Shown: positions 39,887 to 49,376, counted from the stretch's first letter. The stretch: 64,000 bases of DNA from an uncultured Duncaniella sp. (GCA_910578515.1 CAJTQR010000003.1:124001-188000), one strand, 5' to 3'. The notes: a model not told the origin generated them from the sequence alone. Numbers and translations: made by a program.

Positions 39887-41233
39887 ATGAAAAAATTATA
39901 TCTACTTTTTCTATCATTGACTTTTGTCTTACCACACATAAAGGCTGATACAAGCATCGACGAGAGGATTTACATCCTCTCCTCTGTATGGCGCAATGTG
40001 CGTGATAACTTCGCTTTCCCGCAACATTTTGAACAGTCCAATCCCGACAGCTTGTATAAAGAATTCTTGCCAAAGGTAATGAATGCCAGAACTGAGAATG
40101 AATTTTCGCAGTTAATGACCCGGTTCCTTGCTAAGTTTGGCGATGCTCACACTCGTTTCTTTGTTGACAGTCCAACGGCTACCATCCCTATTAAATTCAT
40201 AGGAATCGATAACAAAGTTTATGTCAAGAATATCGGTAGGCAGTACACGAAGAAAATCCCCATTGGCAGCCAGCTCATTAATATTGATGGGAAACCTGTT
40301 GCGGATTATCTCAAAACAGAAATCTATCCTTATGTTGCCGCTGCAAACGATGATTGGAGATTCCGCAAGTCGTTAGATACGTTTCTCAACGGGGATGTAA
40401 ATACCGAAGTTGTTTTGGAATTCCTGACACCTGAGCATAAAGCTGAAACTCTCACTCTTAACCGCGTTGAATCTCAAGCATTGAACACTTACGAGTGGGG
40501 TCATCCCGAGGACAATAGAGTAGCATACGTTGAAAAGTTGCCAAGTAATATCGCATATATGCGGATGTCAACTTTTACAGAGCCTACAGTAGTCAATCAG
40601 GTTTTCAAAGAAAACCTCCCATTATTCCGTAATTCGAAGGGCATAATTTTTGATATTCGAGGAAATCGTGGAGGTTCAGATGAAAGTTGGAATCCCGTGA
40701 TATTCGACTACATTGCTCCTGCTGATAAAGATTTGAACACTGCTTTCATAATGAAGTGCCGTGTGTCTAACAGCGCTTTTCAAGAGTATGGAAGCCAGAT
40801 TTCGCAATTAAAAGATTATGCCACAGAAACAGCTATGGATGTAATACGGACTGGAGGTAGCTATTTCAGTCAGATTTCGGATTCTTTAAAAATAAAATGT
40901 CCAATAGTTATTATTACTGATGGCTACACTGGCTCAGCTGCCGAAGATTTTGCTGCGACAATGAAGAATCTGGAATTAGCCAAATTAGTCGGTTCTCATA
41001 CTGTTGGGGTAATATCACATCCGCGATATTTTGACTTGCCAAATGGGTATAGTTACGGATTATCGACATGGGCATTTTATAATCCTGATGGCAGCGGCAT
41101 AATAGAAACTGGTATTGTACCTGACATTGAAGTTGACTACACCATAACGGACCTAATAAACGACAACGATTCTCAACTTGAAAAAGCAATCGAATTTATT
41201 ATAAACACACATGAGCCGCCTGCGAAAAAATAA
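39887..41233 (+). CDS. S41-family peptidase, exported
   Basis: A 448-residue exported serine protease of the C-terminal-processing (S41) group. The signal peptide is MKKLYLLFLSLTFVLPHIKA. A PDZ-like segment covers about residues 95-190 (PIGSQLINIDGKPVADYL). The catalytic domain has FDIRGNRGGSDES and the nucleophile S350 in DGYTGSAAEDF, followed by GIVPDIEVDYT. The Lys partner usual in C-terminal processing proteases is not obvious; some S41 members use other residues. It probably degrades or trims peptides in the periplasm. The ATG at 39887 is chosen for the signal peptide. It is the last plus-strand gene of the repeat patch. Confidence 0.82.
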   Translation: MKKLYLLFLSLTFVLPHIKADTSIDERIYILSSVWRNVRDNFAFPQHFEQSNPDSLYKEFLPKVMNARTENEFSQLMTRFLAKFGDAHTRFFVDSPTATIPIKFIGIDNKVYVKNIGRQYTKKIPIGSQLINIDGKPVADYLKTEIYPYVAAANDDWRFRKSLDTFLNGDVNTEVVLEFLTPEHKAETLTLNRVESQALNTYEWGHPEDNRVAYVEKLPSNIAYMRMSTFTEPTVVNQVFKENLPLFRNSKGIIFDIRGNRGGSDESWNPVIFDYIAPADKDLNTAFIMKCRVSNSAFQEYGSQISQLKDYATETAMDVIRTGGSYFSQISDSLKIKCPIVIITDGYTGSAAEDFAATMKNLELAKLVGSHTVGVISHPRYFDLPNGYSYGLSTWAFYNPDGSGIIETGIVPDIEVDYTITDLINDNDSQLEKAIEFIINTHEPPAKK

Positions 41234-41265
41234 CACTGTAACTTTGCCATAAAATTTTTATAATT

Positions 41266-41325
41266 ATGAAAGCCATTCTCATAACGGTTCTGATGTTTCT
41301 GATTGCAATAATAGCATTAGCATAG
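41266..41325 (+). CDS. Possible 19-residue hydrophobic peptide
   Basis: ATG at 41266 to TAG at 41325 encodes MKAILITVLMFLIAIIALA. TAACTTTG at 41239-41246 sits 19 nt upstream, and a strong terminator follows at 41422. It could be a toxin-like or regulatory membrane peptide, or the signal peptide left over from a gene broken by the TAG. The rest of the 41326-41635 gap holds only the two hairpins. Confidence 0.3.
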   Translation: MKAILITVLMFLIAIIALA

Positions 41326-41421
41326 GAAGAGTTAGGAACGAATCAAAGCGGATGCCAATGTTGACACATCAACGGCAGGCGGACGATAAATCGAACTGAA
41401 AAAACAGCTTTTTATATCAAG

Positions 41422-41458
41422 ATAGGCAGCTCCCTGCGCGATGGCGGGAGCTGCCTAT
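41422..41458 (+). terminator. Strong hairpin after the S41 protease region
   Basis: A perfect 13-bp stem (ATAGGCAGCTCCC with GGGAGCTGCCTAT, 11-nt loop) with a T-rich stretch downstream on the plus strand. Confidence 0.75.
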
Positions 41459-41537
41459 TATGCCTCTTATTTTATCTATCTACAGGTCACAGATTCATTG
41501 TGCCTGATTGGCTTTCAATCTTCTCTGCAAAAAGAAT

Positions 41538-41572
41538 CAGGCGGCGGGATTGGTGTGCAATCCTGTCGCCTG
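41538..41572 (-). terminator. Intrinsic terminator of the FadL-type porin gene
   Basis: CAGGCGGCGGGAT pairs with ATCCTGTCGCCTG (11 of 13 pairs), followed on the minus strand by TTCTTTTTG. It lies 64 nt past the minus-strand stop at 41636. Confidence 0.7.
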
Positions 41573-41635
41573 ATGGAGATGGAAAAGTCCTGTGTGTTAG
41601 AGACTTTTTACAATTAACCTGACTTAAACTTTTTT

Positions 41636-43078
41636 CTAAAAACTGTAGCTGATTCCTATTGAGGGCACAAGCGCGTGGAGCTTGTAGTCAGCTGTGAATG
41701 TGCCGGTTGACTGGAATCCGGCAGCCTTTATTGCCTGGGCTACTGCCTGCATCTGCGGACCGGCGCTTGGACCGAGCGCTTCAATCTGCGCTGCCTTTCC
41801 GAGCATGGTTTTTCCGAGGAGGTCGGTATATTCACATGAGGCATTGTCGACACCGAGACCAGCCACATACATGAATGCCACGTCGATTGAGAGTTTAGGA
41901 GTGGGACGGAATGAGAATCCGATAGTAGGCTCAACCTTGGTCATACCAGGTGTCTCGGGGTTATAGTATTTCTTGTTTACAGGCGATGTGTCTACCATCA
42001 GACCCAGACGTGCGTCCAAACGGTCGGTGATGGCATATTGTGCACCCAATGAGTAGCACCATGAGTTTTTATATTTCTTCTCAATGTTCTGGTTATAACC
42101 CTGCAGCTGTTCGGCAAGGAATTCGATGTCGAGCTGCTTGTAGGCATGCCAGCCGGTGAGACGTGCGTCAAATGCGAGGGTGAGGCGGTCAACAGGTTTG
42201 TACGACACTCCCAACCCAAGCACCCAGGGAGCGGGCATCTCTGCGGTGAAGTTGGCGGCATTGATGAGGTCAAGGGTTTCGCCGAGAATACCCTGGGCGA
42301 CTGCGTTGGCATATTTCACGCTCGCATCGCCTGCCTTTACCTTCATAGCCATTTTAGAGCGGAATGAAGCACCGACGGTAATTCGGTCGGTGATATCATA
42401 CATCGCGCCTACGTTGAAGCCCACTTTCACCTCTGCCTTACCATTGAGGTTGATAGATGCAGGTGTGGTTGTGCCGAAAGGCTGTGCGTTAGCCAGCGAT
42501 GGGTTGAGGAGCTGGAACAGAGGGAGTGCCTTGTCGGTGGTTTCAGCTGTCACAAGACCCTTGTTCAGGTCAACAGTACCCCACGAAATCATTGCTCCGA
42601 GACCAACAGAAAGTTTCGGAGTGATAGCCCACGACATGGTGGGTTGAATGGTGAATACCTTCAGGTTGACATTCTGGTTGAGCACGGCGCCGGGCCAGTT
42701 GTCAGTCCAGTTGATTGACGAGCCATAGGGAGTGTAGAACGACACACCGGCCTTGAGGTTATCGTAGATTGAGAAGGCTGCATGTGCACCAATAGGGGTT
42801 GAGGTTCCGCAGTCGGTCTCATACTTTTTGCCGTCAGGAGTGGTGGCGGTGGCTGTAGGCATTATGCCGGTGAATGAACCTGAGATATCAAGAGTCTTAT
42901 CCATGAATGCCATACCGGCCGGATTGAAGAACATGCTTTCGGAGCCGAGTTTGAGAGCCACACCTGTGTGACCCATACCTAACTGTTTAGCTGAAAGAGA
43001 ATTGACTTGATAGCCTTCTGCGTGGGCTGCTCCTGCGGTGAGGGCAATAGCCAGCGCGGGGATGATTAGTTTATTCAT
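41636..43078 (-). CDS. FadL/OmpP1-type outer-membrane transporter
   Basis: A 480-residue outer-membrane beta-barrel of the FadL (Toluene_X) family, which takes up hydrophobic compounds such as fatty acids. The signal peptide is MNKLIIPALAIALTAGAAHA. The N-terminal hatch begins GYQVNSLSAKQLGMGHTGVA, with the NPAGMA motif near residue 53. Alternating strands run to a terminal LVPSIGISYSF with an aromatic last residue, the barrel-assembly signal. It has a consensus promoter about 135 nt upstream and a terminator downstream, so it forms a single-gene transcript with a long leader. Confidence 0.92.
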   Translation of the reverse strand: MNKLIIPALAIALTAGAAHAEGYQVNSLSAKQLGMGHTGVALKLGSESMFFNPAGMAFMDKTLDISGSFTGIMPTATATTPDGKKYETDCGTSTPIGAHAAFSIYDNLKAGVSFYTPYGSSINWTDNWPGAVLNQNVNLKVFTIQPTMSWAITPKLSVGLGAMISWGTVDLNKGLVTAETTDKALPLFQLLNPSLANAQPFGTTTPASINLNGKAEVKVGFNVGAMYDITDRITVGASFRSKMAMKVKAGDASVKYANAVAQGILGETLDLINAANFTAEMPAPWVLGLGVSYKPVDRLTLAFDARLTGWHAYKQLDIEFLAEQLQGYNQNIEKKYKNSWCYSLGAQYAITDRLDARLGLMVDTSPVNKKYYNPETPGMTKVEPTIGFSFRPTPKLSIDVAFMYVAGLGVDNASCEYTDLLGKTMLGKAAQIEALGPSAGPQMQAVAQAIKAAGFQSTGTFTADYKLHALVPSIGISYSF

Positions 43079-43214
43079 ATTAAAATAACTCTGATTGTGA
43101 TTCTTAATATTCTGCCCTCGATGGGCTTTTATGTCTGCGAATCACTTATCAATTACTAACTTAGCGGGCTCCGGCATTGCCTCCACGGCGCTCCTGCCCG
43201 TTTTTTTAACGGTG

Positions 43215-43246
43215 CAAAGGTAGGGGTAACCACCGATAAGCCCAAA
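43215..43246 (-). promoter_or_regulatory. Promoter of the FadL-type gene
   Basis: On the minus strand TTTG, 20 nt, TACCTTTG, a full consensus match. The transcript would have a leader of about 130 nt that includes GC-rich self-complementary stretches around 43155-43205. Confidence 0.75.
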
Positions 43247-43408
43247 AATTTAAACATCTTTTAACTGAAATTTTCATCTAAAAGTCATATTTATTAGTCT
43301 ATTTTTCTTGTGGGAGCATCCTTCTGAATTGCTAATACTCTTATTATTAATCGGTTGTTTTCTTTACGACCACTGCCCTATCCGACTCTCTCAAAAGCTA
43401 TATAAAAA

Positions 43409-43444
43409 GAGTCGTTAAGAATATTTGTACATTCTTAACGACTC
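43409..43444 (-). terminator. Second (backup) terminator after yidC
   Basis: A perfect 14-bp stem, GAGTCGTTAAGAAT with ATTCTTAACGACTC, 8-nt loop, followed on the minus strand by TTTTTATA. The 43079-43646 gap otherwise contains only the FadL promoter and leader and the other terminator. Confidence 0.75.
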
Positions 43445-43576
43445 AGAAAAATACACACCTGTTTTTAGCCTCACATCTCCCCTATCAGTTTCCCGAAGGA
43501 TGCTTAGCGGATATATTTAGAGAGGCATTTAACAGTCGTATATTAGACATATTTAATCTGTTCGCTGCATAAAAAA

Positions 43577-43622
43577 GCAACCGTCAGGATTGGCAGATTA
43601 CACTGCGGTTCCCGACGGTTGC
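43577..43622 (-). terminator. Terminator of pyrG-yidC
   Basis: GCAACCGTC pairs with GACGGTTGC (9 bp), followed on the minus strand by TTTTTT, 25 nt past the yidC stop. Confidence 0.8.
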
Positions 43623-43646
43623 CTATGGGCTAAAGAGCGTTATATC

Positions 43647-45740
43647 TTATCTCTTCTTATTTTTCTGTTTCTGCTGCTCTTTGAGCATAGCTTGCTGACG
43701 GCGCTGAGCTTCCTCAAGACGAGCCATGAAACCTGATTTTTTCTTAGGTTTACGGGCGTTTTCAGCCATCTTGGCGCGCATCTTATCCTCCGATACACAC
43801 TTGCGTACCACGTATGTCTGCACGATAGTGATGAGGAGCGACAGGAAGTAATAGTAGCTTAGACCTGAAGCGTAATTGTTGAAGATGAACAGGAACATCA
43901 CCGGCATCAGATACATCATCCATTTCATGCCTGGCATAGCTGAGGATGAGGGCTGATTCTGCATGTTGATGCGGGTGTAGAGGATATTGGTAACGGTCAT
44001 AAGCAAGCAGAAGAGGCTCACATGGTTGCCGAAAGTGCTTGAAATGAACGGAATATTGGCGCTCCACGAGATTATGGCATCGGGGGCGGCAAGGTCCTTC
44101 GCCCAGAGGAATGACTCCCCGCGAAGCTCGATTGCCGAGGGGAAGAACCAGAACATAGCCACGAGCACAGGCATTTGCAGCAGCAGCGGCAGACAGCCCG
44201 ACATCGGGTTGGCGCCGGCGCGCGAGTAGAGTGCCATGGTCTCCTGCTGGCGTTTCATTGCGTTCTCATTACCGGGATACTTGTCGTTAATCGCCTTGAT
44301 TTCAGGCGCTAACAGACGCATACGTGCCTGCGACATGTAGCTCTTGTAGGTGAAGGGGAAGAGTATCATCTTGATGAAGATGGTGAGAATCAGGATGATG
44401 ATACCGTAGTTGGAGATGAAAGTTCCGAGGAATGAGAACACAGGGATGATAATCAGTGTGTTAATCCAGCGGAAAATCGGCCATCCGAGAGGTATGAGCT
44501 TGTTTAGATGCATGTTTTCCTCCGGGAAAATATTCTTCTCAATACCGCTCATCAGAGGGTAAGAGTTTGGTCCGAGGTACATCACGAACGATGCCGGGTT
44601 GGCGAGCGATGCCGAATACTCCACCGACATGTCGAGGTTCATCTCTTTTATAAAGTCGGGATTTTCCAGCACCTTGCTCTCAAGATTGGCTGCCGAGAAG
44701 TTGGTGCGGGCCATCAGCACCGCCGAGAAGAACTGGTTTTTGCAAGCCACCCACTTGAGGCGCTGGTTTATTTCCTTGCTCTTGTCAGAGCTTTCGCTGA
44801 GGTTTTCCACATCTCCGTCTATAAACATATAGTAGAGCGCTGAGTTGCGTTCCTCAAACACACGTCCGGCTTCGTAGCGGCGCATCTTCTGATGCCATGT
44901 CATGTCCATGCTGGCTACCGATGAGGGGATTACGGCTTCCATACCGCTCTGCACCACGTCGATGTTTACCAGATAGCTATCCTTCGGGAGTGAGTAACGT
45001 ATACCCCACTTCGCACCGTCGCCCATATCGAGCTGCATGAGCACGGTCGAATCGTTTTCCACCACCGGGGTGAAGTAGAATTCGCGGGTGTCGAAGCGCT
45101 GTGTGGCTGATGTGAGTGTGAAGCCGTATGTATCGGTGGCGGGGTCGAGAAGTGTCACCTTGGTTGAATCGTAGCTGTCATATTCACGCAATGTGGCGCG
45201 TGAGATTACACCACCCTTGTTGGATAGGTCGAGCGACAGATATTTGTTCTCGAGTTTCACAGTGGTGCTGTCGCCTGAAAGGTGGCGTGCCAGTCCCTTG
45301 TAGCGGGCGGCGGTAGCGAGACCCTCGCGGAGATTCTTGACTGCGGCAGCTGCCACATTTCCGCTGAATCCTGCAAGGTCATTGCTGATTACAGAGGTCA
45401 CCGGGACGCTCTGTCCCAACGCTTCCACTGTGCCGCCGATGCTATTGTCGGCGTTGAGCGACAGATTTACTTTGTCGACACTGAGGGTTGTGGTGCCTGT
45501 AAGTGTGTCGGTCTGACCGAGTTGACGCACTGTGGCAGTGATACTGTTGATTTCTGCCGGAGTGATTGAATCGAGGGTAAGAAGCCCCGGTTCGGCTGCT
45601 TTTTGTTGCTCCTGCGCTTCCATCTGTTCGCGCTCCAAGCGTTGACGCTCGAGTTCCTCAGCCGACGGGCGGTTGAGATACATGAACCCGAATATCACGA
45701 GCCCCATGAGCAGTAGGCCGGAAAGTGAATTTTTATCCAT
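43647..45740 (-). CDS. yidC: Membrane protein insertase YidC
   Basis: A 697-residue inner-membrane insertase/chaperone (Oxa1/YidC family). It has an N-terminal anchor (residues 5-22), a large periplasmic beta-rich domain (to about 420) and five C-terminal membrane segments beginning FRWINTLIIIPVFSFLG. The MILFPFTYKSYMSQARMRLLAPEIKAI segment and the QMPVLVAMFWFFPSAIEL helix are typical. It ends in a basic tail (KEQQKQKNKKR) that can contact ribosomes. It lies 10 bp after pyrG on the same strand, so it is co-transcribed from the pyrG promoter. Two terminators follow. Confidence 0.97.
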   Translation of the reverse strand: MDKNSLSGLLLMGLVIFGFMYLNRPSAEELERQRLEREQMEAQEQQKAAEPGLLTLDSITPAEINSITATVRQLGQTDTLTGTTTLSVDKVNLSLNADNSIGGTVEALGQSVPVTSVISNDLAGFSGNVAAAAVKNLREGLATAARYKGLARHLSGDSTTVKLENKYLSLDLSNKGGVISRATLREYDSYDSTKVTLLDPATDTYGFTLTSATQRFDTREFYFTPVVENDSTVLMQLDMGDGAKWGIRYSLPKDSYLVNIDVVQSGMEAVIPSSVASMDMTWHQKMRRYEAGRVFEERNSALYYMFIDGDVENLSESSDKSKEINQRLKWVACKNQFFSAVLMARTNFSAANLESKVLENPDFIKEMNLDMSVEYSASLANPASFVMYLGPNSYPLMSGIEKNIFPEENMHLNKLIPLGWPIFRWINTLIIIPVFSFLGTFISNYGIIILILTIFIKMILFPFTYKSYMSQARMRLLAPEIKAINDKYPGNENAMKRQQETMALYSRAGANPMSGCLPLLLQMPVLVAMFWFFPSAIELRGESFLWAKDLAAPDAIISWSANIPFISSTFGNHVSLFCLLMTVTNILYTRINMQNQPSSSAMPGMKWMMYLMPVMFLFIFNNYASGLSYYYFLSLLITIVQTYVVRKCVSEDKMRAKMAENARKPKKKSGFMARLEEAQRRQQAMLKEQQKQKNKKR

Positions 45741-45750
45741 TCGTTATTGT

Positions 45751-47370
45751 TTATGCTTTGTTTTTTGTGTTCTTATACTGGATTGCCGCTTTCACGAAGT
45801 CGAGAAACAGCGGTGAGGGTGAGAGCACTGTAGAGGAGTATTCAGGATGATACTGGGTGCCTATGAACCAGCGGTGGTCAGGAAGTTCCACTACCTCCAC
45901 GAGATGTGTGGCGGGGTTCTCCCCTACGCATTTCATCCCTGCTTCCTCAAATTGGGCACGGTAATCATTGTTGAACTCGAAGCGGTGGCGGTGGCGCTCC
46001 TTCACGTCTGTGCTACCGTAGGCGGCTGCCACGCGCGAACCCTCCTTGAGGTGACAGTCGTAGGCTCCCAGACGCATTGTGCCTCCCATATTGGAGATGG
46101 ATTTCTGCTCCTCCATGAGGTCAATGACATTGTGGGGTGTATGTGGTGCCATCTCGGTCGAGTTGGCATCTTTGAGTCCCAGCACATTGCGGGCAAATTC
46201 TATTACCATGCACTGCATTCCGAGGCAAATCCCGAAGGTTGGCACGTCATGTGTGCGGCACCATTCGAGCGCCACAAACTTGCCTTCTATGCCTCGCTGT
46301 CCGAATCCCGGGGCTATGATTACTCCGTCGAGCTCTTTGAGCTGTTCCTCCACATTCTCCGGTGTCACACGCTCCGAGTGGATATATTTGAGATTCAGAA
46401 GATGGTCGTTGTAAGTGGCGGCCTGGAATAAAGCCTCGTTTATCGACTTATAGGCGTCCTGCAGCTCTACGTATTTGCCTACCAGACCGATTTTCACCGG
46501 AGTGTTGGCTGAGTGCATCTTGGTGAGGAATTCTTTCCAGGGCATCATATCAGGCTGCCCTTTGGGTTCTATCCCTACCTTTTTGAGCAGGATTTCATCG
46601 AGATGTTGCTCGTGCATCATCACAGGCACATCGTAGATTGAAGGGGCGTCCACACTCTGCACCACCGCGTCGGGCGATACGTTGCAGAACTGTGCTATCT
46701 TCTTGCGCATCCCCGCCGGTATGTCATGCTCGGTGCGGAGCACCAGGATGTCGGGCTGTATGCCAAGTTGCTGCAGCTGCTTTACAGAGTGCTGCGTAGG
46801 CTTTGTCTTCAGCTCCTTGGCTGCGTGTATGTAAGGCACATAGGTGAGGTGTACGCACACACAGTTGTCCTCAAGTTCCCAACGGAGCTGACGCACAGCT
46901 TCCAGAAACGGGAGAGATTCGATGTCGCCCACCGTACCGCCGATTTCGGTGATTACGAAGTCAAAGTTACCGGTGTTGCCGAGGGCTTTTACATTACGCT
47001 TTATTTCATCAGTGACATGAGGGATGATTTGCACGGTCTTGCCGAGATAATCACCGCGGCGTTCTTTGTCAATGACACTTTGGAAAATCCGGCCGCTGGT
47101 CACATTGTTTGCGCGGGTAGTCTGGATGTTGGTGAAGCGTTCGTAGTGTCCGAGGTCAAGGTCTGCCTCATGTCCGTCCACTGTCACGTAACATTCCCCG
47201 TGTTCATAGGGATTGAGAGTCCCCGGGTCGATGTTGATATACGGGTCAAACTTCTGGATTGTTACTCTGTAACCCCGTGCCTTCAGAAGGCAGGCAAGGG
47301 AGGATGATATAATCCCTTTGCCAAGGGATGAGACCACGCCTCCGGTCACGAATATGTATTTAGTGTCCAC
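45751..47370 (-). CDS. pyrG: CTP synthase
   Basis: A 539-residue CTP synthase, which aminates UTP to CTP using glutamine. The synthetase domain starts KYIFVTGGVVSSLGKGIISSSL, with the P-loop GGVVSSLGKG, and has the FDPYINIDPGTLNPYEHGE segment. The class I glutaminase domain has the nucleophile Cys in GICLGMQCMVIEFA and the His-Glu pair in QYHPEYSS. The length is standard. The consensus promoter at 47412-47443 serves pyrG and yidC. Confidence 0.98.
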   Translation of the reverse strand: MDTKYIFVTGGVVSSLGKGIISSSLACLLKARGYRVTIQKFDPYINIDPGTLNPYEHGECYVTVDGHEADLDLGHYERFTNIQTTRANNVTSGRIFQSVIDKERRGDYLGKTVQIIPHVTDEIKRNVKALGNTGNFDFVITEIGGTVGDIESLPFLEAVRQLRWELEDNCVCVHLTYVPYIHAAKELKTKPTQHSVKQLQQLGIQPDILVLRTEHDIPAGMRKKIAQFCNVSPDAVVQSVDAPSIYDVPVMMHEQHLDEILLKKVGIEPKGQPDMMPWKEFLTKMHSANTPVKIGLVGKYVELQDAYKSINEALFQAATYNDHLLNLKYIHSERVTPENVEEQLKELDGVIIAPGFGQRGIEGKFVALEWCRTHDVPTFGICLGMQCMVIEFARNVLGLKDANSTEMAPHTPHNVIDLMEEQKSISNMGGTMRLGAYDCHLKEGSRVAAAYGSTDVKERHRHRFEFNNDYRAQFEEAGMKCVGENPATHLVEVVELPDHRWFIGTQYHPEYSSTVLSPSPLFLDFVKAAIQYKNTKNKA

Positions 47371-47411
47371 GCTGTAAGAGTGATAATTTAACTGTTGTTT
47401 TTATCAAGTTG

Positions 47412-47443
47412 CAAAATTAGTAAAAATTGTGGGTTTCAGCAAA
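47412..47443 (-). promoter_or_regulatory. Promoter of pyrG-yidC
   Basis: TTTG, 20 nt, TAATTTTG on the minus strand, about 42 nt upstream of the pyrG ATG. Confidence 0.7.
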
Positions 47444-47515
47444 GGGCCGTTGCTCCAAATCAGTTCAATTCTTGTATTCTTTGATTCTTCGGGTGTAAAA
47501 TCTCCCGATTTTTAT

Positions 47516-47523
47516 TATCTTTG
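47516..47523 (+). promoter_or_regulatory. -7 box at the start of the HAD gene
   Basis: TATCTTTG ends only 4 nt before the ATG at 47528, the same arrangement as at 1649. A leaderless transcript is expected. Confidence 0.55.
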
Positions 47524-47527
47524 TGGT

Positions 47528-48154
47528 ATGATTAAGAACTTGCTTTTTGATTTGGGCGGTGTGATAATGGATTTGGACCGCAGCCGCTGTGTGAGAGCCT
47601 TTCAGGAACTCGGCATGAAGGATGCCGATGAGTTCCTTGGTCTGTATGGTCAGAAAGGTGACTTTCTGGCTCTTGAGTCGGGTGAGATTGACGGCGACGA
47701 GTTTCACAAACGTGTACGTCCCCTGTTCTCCCATCCTGTCACTGACGCGGAGATTGACGAAGCTTTCAATCAGTTCCTTGTAGGCATTCCCGTGGAGCGT
47801 CTGCGGGCCCTGCGTGAGCTTCGCAAGCGCTATCCGGTATATCTTTTGTCCAACACCAATCCTATCATGATGGAGTCTAAGATTGCTGACGAGTTTCGTC
47901 GCGAGGGATTCGAGATGAAGGACTATTTCGACGGTGTTGTCACCTCTTACGAGGCTAAATGCTGCAAACCGGCCAAAGGCATATTCGATTATGCCGAAAA
48001 GATGTGTGGCATCGAGCCTGAGGAAACTCTGTTCTTCGACGATTCTCCATCAAATGTTGACGCTGCACGCCGCTATGGTTTCCAGGCCGTGGTGGTCAAT
48101 CCCGGCGATGAATTTGTTGACCTTTTGGGTCGTTACAAGAACTCTGACCTCTGA
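47528..48154 (+). CDS. HAD-superfamily hydrolase (YihX/epoxide-hydrolase-like)
   Basis: A 208-residue haloacid-dehalogenase-type phosphatase. Motif I is LLFDLGGVIMDLD (the nucleophile Asp is the D of FDLGG), motif II is LLSNTNP, the Lys of motif III is in KCCKPAKGIFDYA, and motif IV is LFFDDSPSNVDAA. The cap is helical (about residues 20-85), resembling the alpha-glucose-1-phosphatase YihX group; the substrate cannot be deduced. The ATG at 47528 is preferred because the domain starts there and the promoter box ends 4 nt before it. ribF follows 84 nt later. Confidence 0.88.
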   Translation: MIKNLLFDLGGVIMDLDRSRCVRAFQELGMKDADEFLGLYGQKGDFLALESGEIDGDEFHKRVRPLFSHPVTDAEIDEAFNQFLVGIPVERLRALRELRKRYPVYLLSNTNPIMMESKIADEFRREGFEMKDYFDGVVTSYEAKCCKPAKGIFDYAEKMCGIEPEETLFFDDSPSNVDAARRYGFQAVVVNPGDEFVDLLGRYKNSDL

Positions 48155-48238
48155 ACGGACGTTTACCACTAAGTAACTCGCATGAATTGATGTCACGATT
48201 CTGCTCTTGAGAGTTGCCTGTTTAAATTAGATACAGTT

Positions 48239-49174
48239 ATGGATATCATCACTAAAAGTAACAGCGACAGCCGCCGCATAGCAGCGGTGGGGATGTATGA
48301 CGGTGTGCACTTGGGACACAGATTTCTGATTGACTATCTACGTGCCGAGGCGAAAGCTCGTGGGCTGGTGCCTTCGGTGGTGACATTCTCGCGTCATCCG
48401 TTGGCGTTGGTGCGCCCCCTGGAAGCTCCCGGGCTGCTCACCACACTCGAGGAACGTGTGAAATATCTCGGTGAAGCCGGGATTGAGGATACCATACTCC
48501 TCTCGTTCAACGACCGCATACGCTACATGTCAGCACGCGAATTTCTGTCGATGCTTCACAAAAAGTTCGGTATCGATGCCCTCATATTAGGTTTCAACAA
48601 CCGCTTTGGGCATGACCGTCTGGAGGATTTCAGCCAGTATCAGGCGATAGGCAAGGAACTTGGCATAGATGTGATAAGCGCCCCGGAGTATCATGGTACA
48701 GCTGCACCTGTCAGCTCTTCAATCATCCGCCGATACCTGCTCAAAGGAGAGCCTGAGAAGGCTAACGATGCGCTCGGACACCCCTACAGCTTGCGTGGGG
48801 TAGTGGTCAACGGCAATCGCCTCGGACGCACCATCGGATTTCCTACAGCCAACCTCGTTCCTGTCGATGCTGCCTCAATCATCCCGAAGGGTGGGGTATA
48901 TGCTGCTTTCGTGGTGACACCCGACGGTGTCCGCCGCAAAGCTATGGTGAATGTTGGTTTCCGTCCCACCGTCAGCGATGCCGACGGACTCGGAAAGTTA
49001 TCTATCGAGGCTCATATACTTGACTACGTGGGTTACCTCTACGATGAGGAGATTGTAGTGGAATTTGTCAAATACCTCCGACCGGAGAAAAAATTTGCCA
49101 CCACCACCAAGCTTAAAGAACAGCTTGCCGCCGACGCTGCAAAGGCGCGCGAACTGTCCACTGAAACCCGCTAA
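48239..49174 (+). CDS. ribF: Bifunctional riboflavin kinase / FAD synthetase
   Basis: A 311-residue enzyme that makes FMN and then FAD. The N-terminal FAD-synthetase (nucleotidyltransferase) domain has VGMYDGVHLGH with its HxGH motif, VTFSRHPL, and the GFNNRFGHDR and PVSSSIIRR segments. The C-terminal riboflavin-kinase barrel starts at about residue 185 with GHPYSLRGVVVNGNRLGRTIGFPTAN and includes KGGVYAAFV. The length is normal. Riboflavin synthase (ribE) is elsewhere in the window, at 59787. Confidence 0.96.
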   Translation: MDIITKSNSDSRRIAAVGMYDGVHLGHRFLIDYLRAEAKARGLVPSVVTFSRHPLALVRPLEAPGLLTTLEERVKYLGEAGIEDTILLSFNDRIRYMSAREFLSMLHKKFGIDALILGFNNRFGHDRLEDFSQYQAIGKELGIDVISAPEYHGTAAPVSSSIIRRYLLKGEPEKANDALGHPYSLRGVVVNGNRLGRTIGFPTANLVPVDAASIIPKGGVYAAFVVTPDGVRRKAMVNVGFRPTVSDADGLGKLSIEAHILDYVGYLYDEEIVVEFVKYLRPEKKFATTTKLKEQLAADAAKARELSTETR

Positions 49175-49339
49175 AATTCCCTGATTCCCAACTCCGCTGC
49201 CGGTACCATTGGTACACACTGAAAAAATGCTATCCGTAAAGCCGGATGGCACGTAATCGCACGTCCCTTTTAGATTAGAAAAACGCACTGTAGAGAGGGA
49301 TTTATAGAGATAAGAGACAGAGATAATTGTATAAAAAAT

Positions 49340-49376
49340 CACAGGTCTCCGTTGCCCGAAGCAACGGAGACCTGTG
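49340..49376. terminator. Strong bidirectional terminator between ribF and the PpiD-like gene
   Basis: A perfect 16-bp stem, CACAGGTCTCCGTTGC with GCAACGGAGACCTGTG, and a 5-nt loop. On the minus strand it is followed by ATTTTTTATAC, so it mainly serves the gene ending at 49407. Confidence 0.85.

Noticed and set aside
43150..43210. GC-rich self-complementary stretch followed by Ts on the plus strand upstream of the FadL-type gene
   Set aside because: No plus-strand gene ends here, and it lies in the leader of the minus-strand gene; pairing is too irregular to call a terminator or riboswitch.
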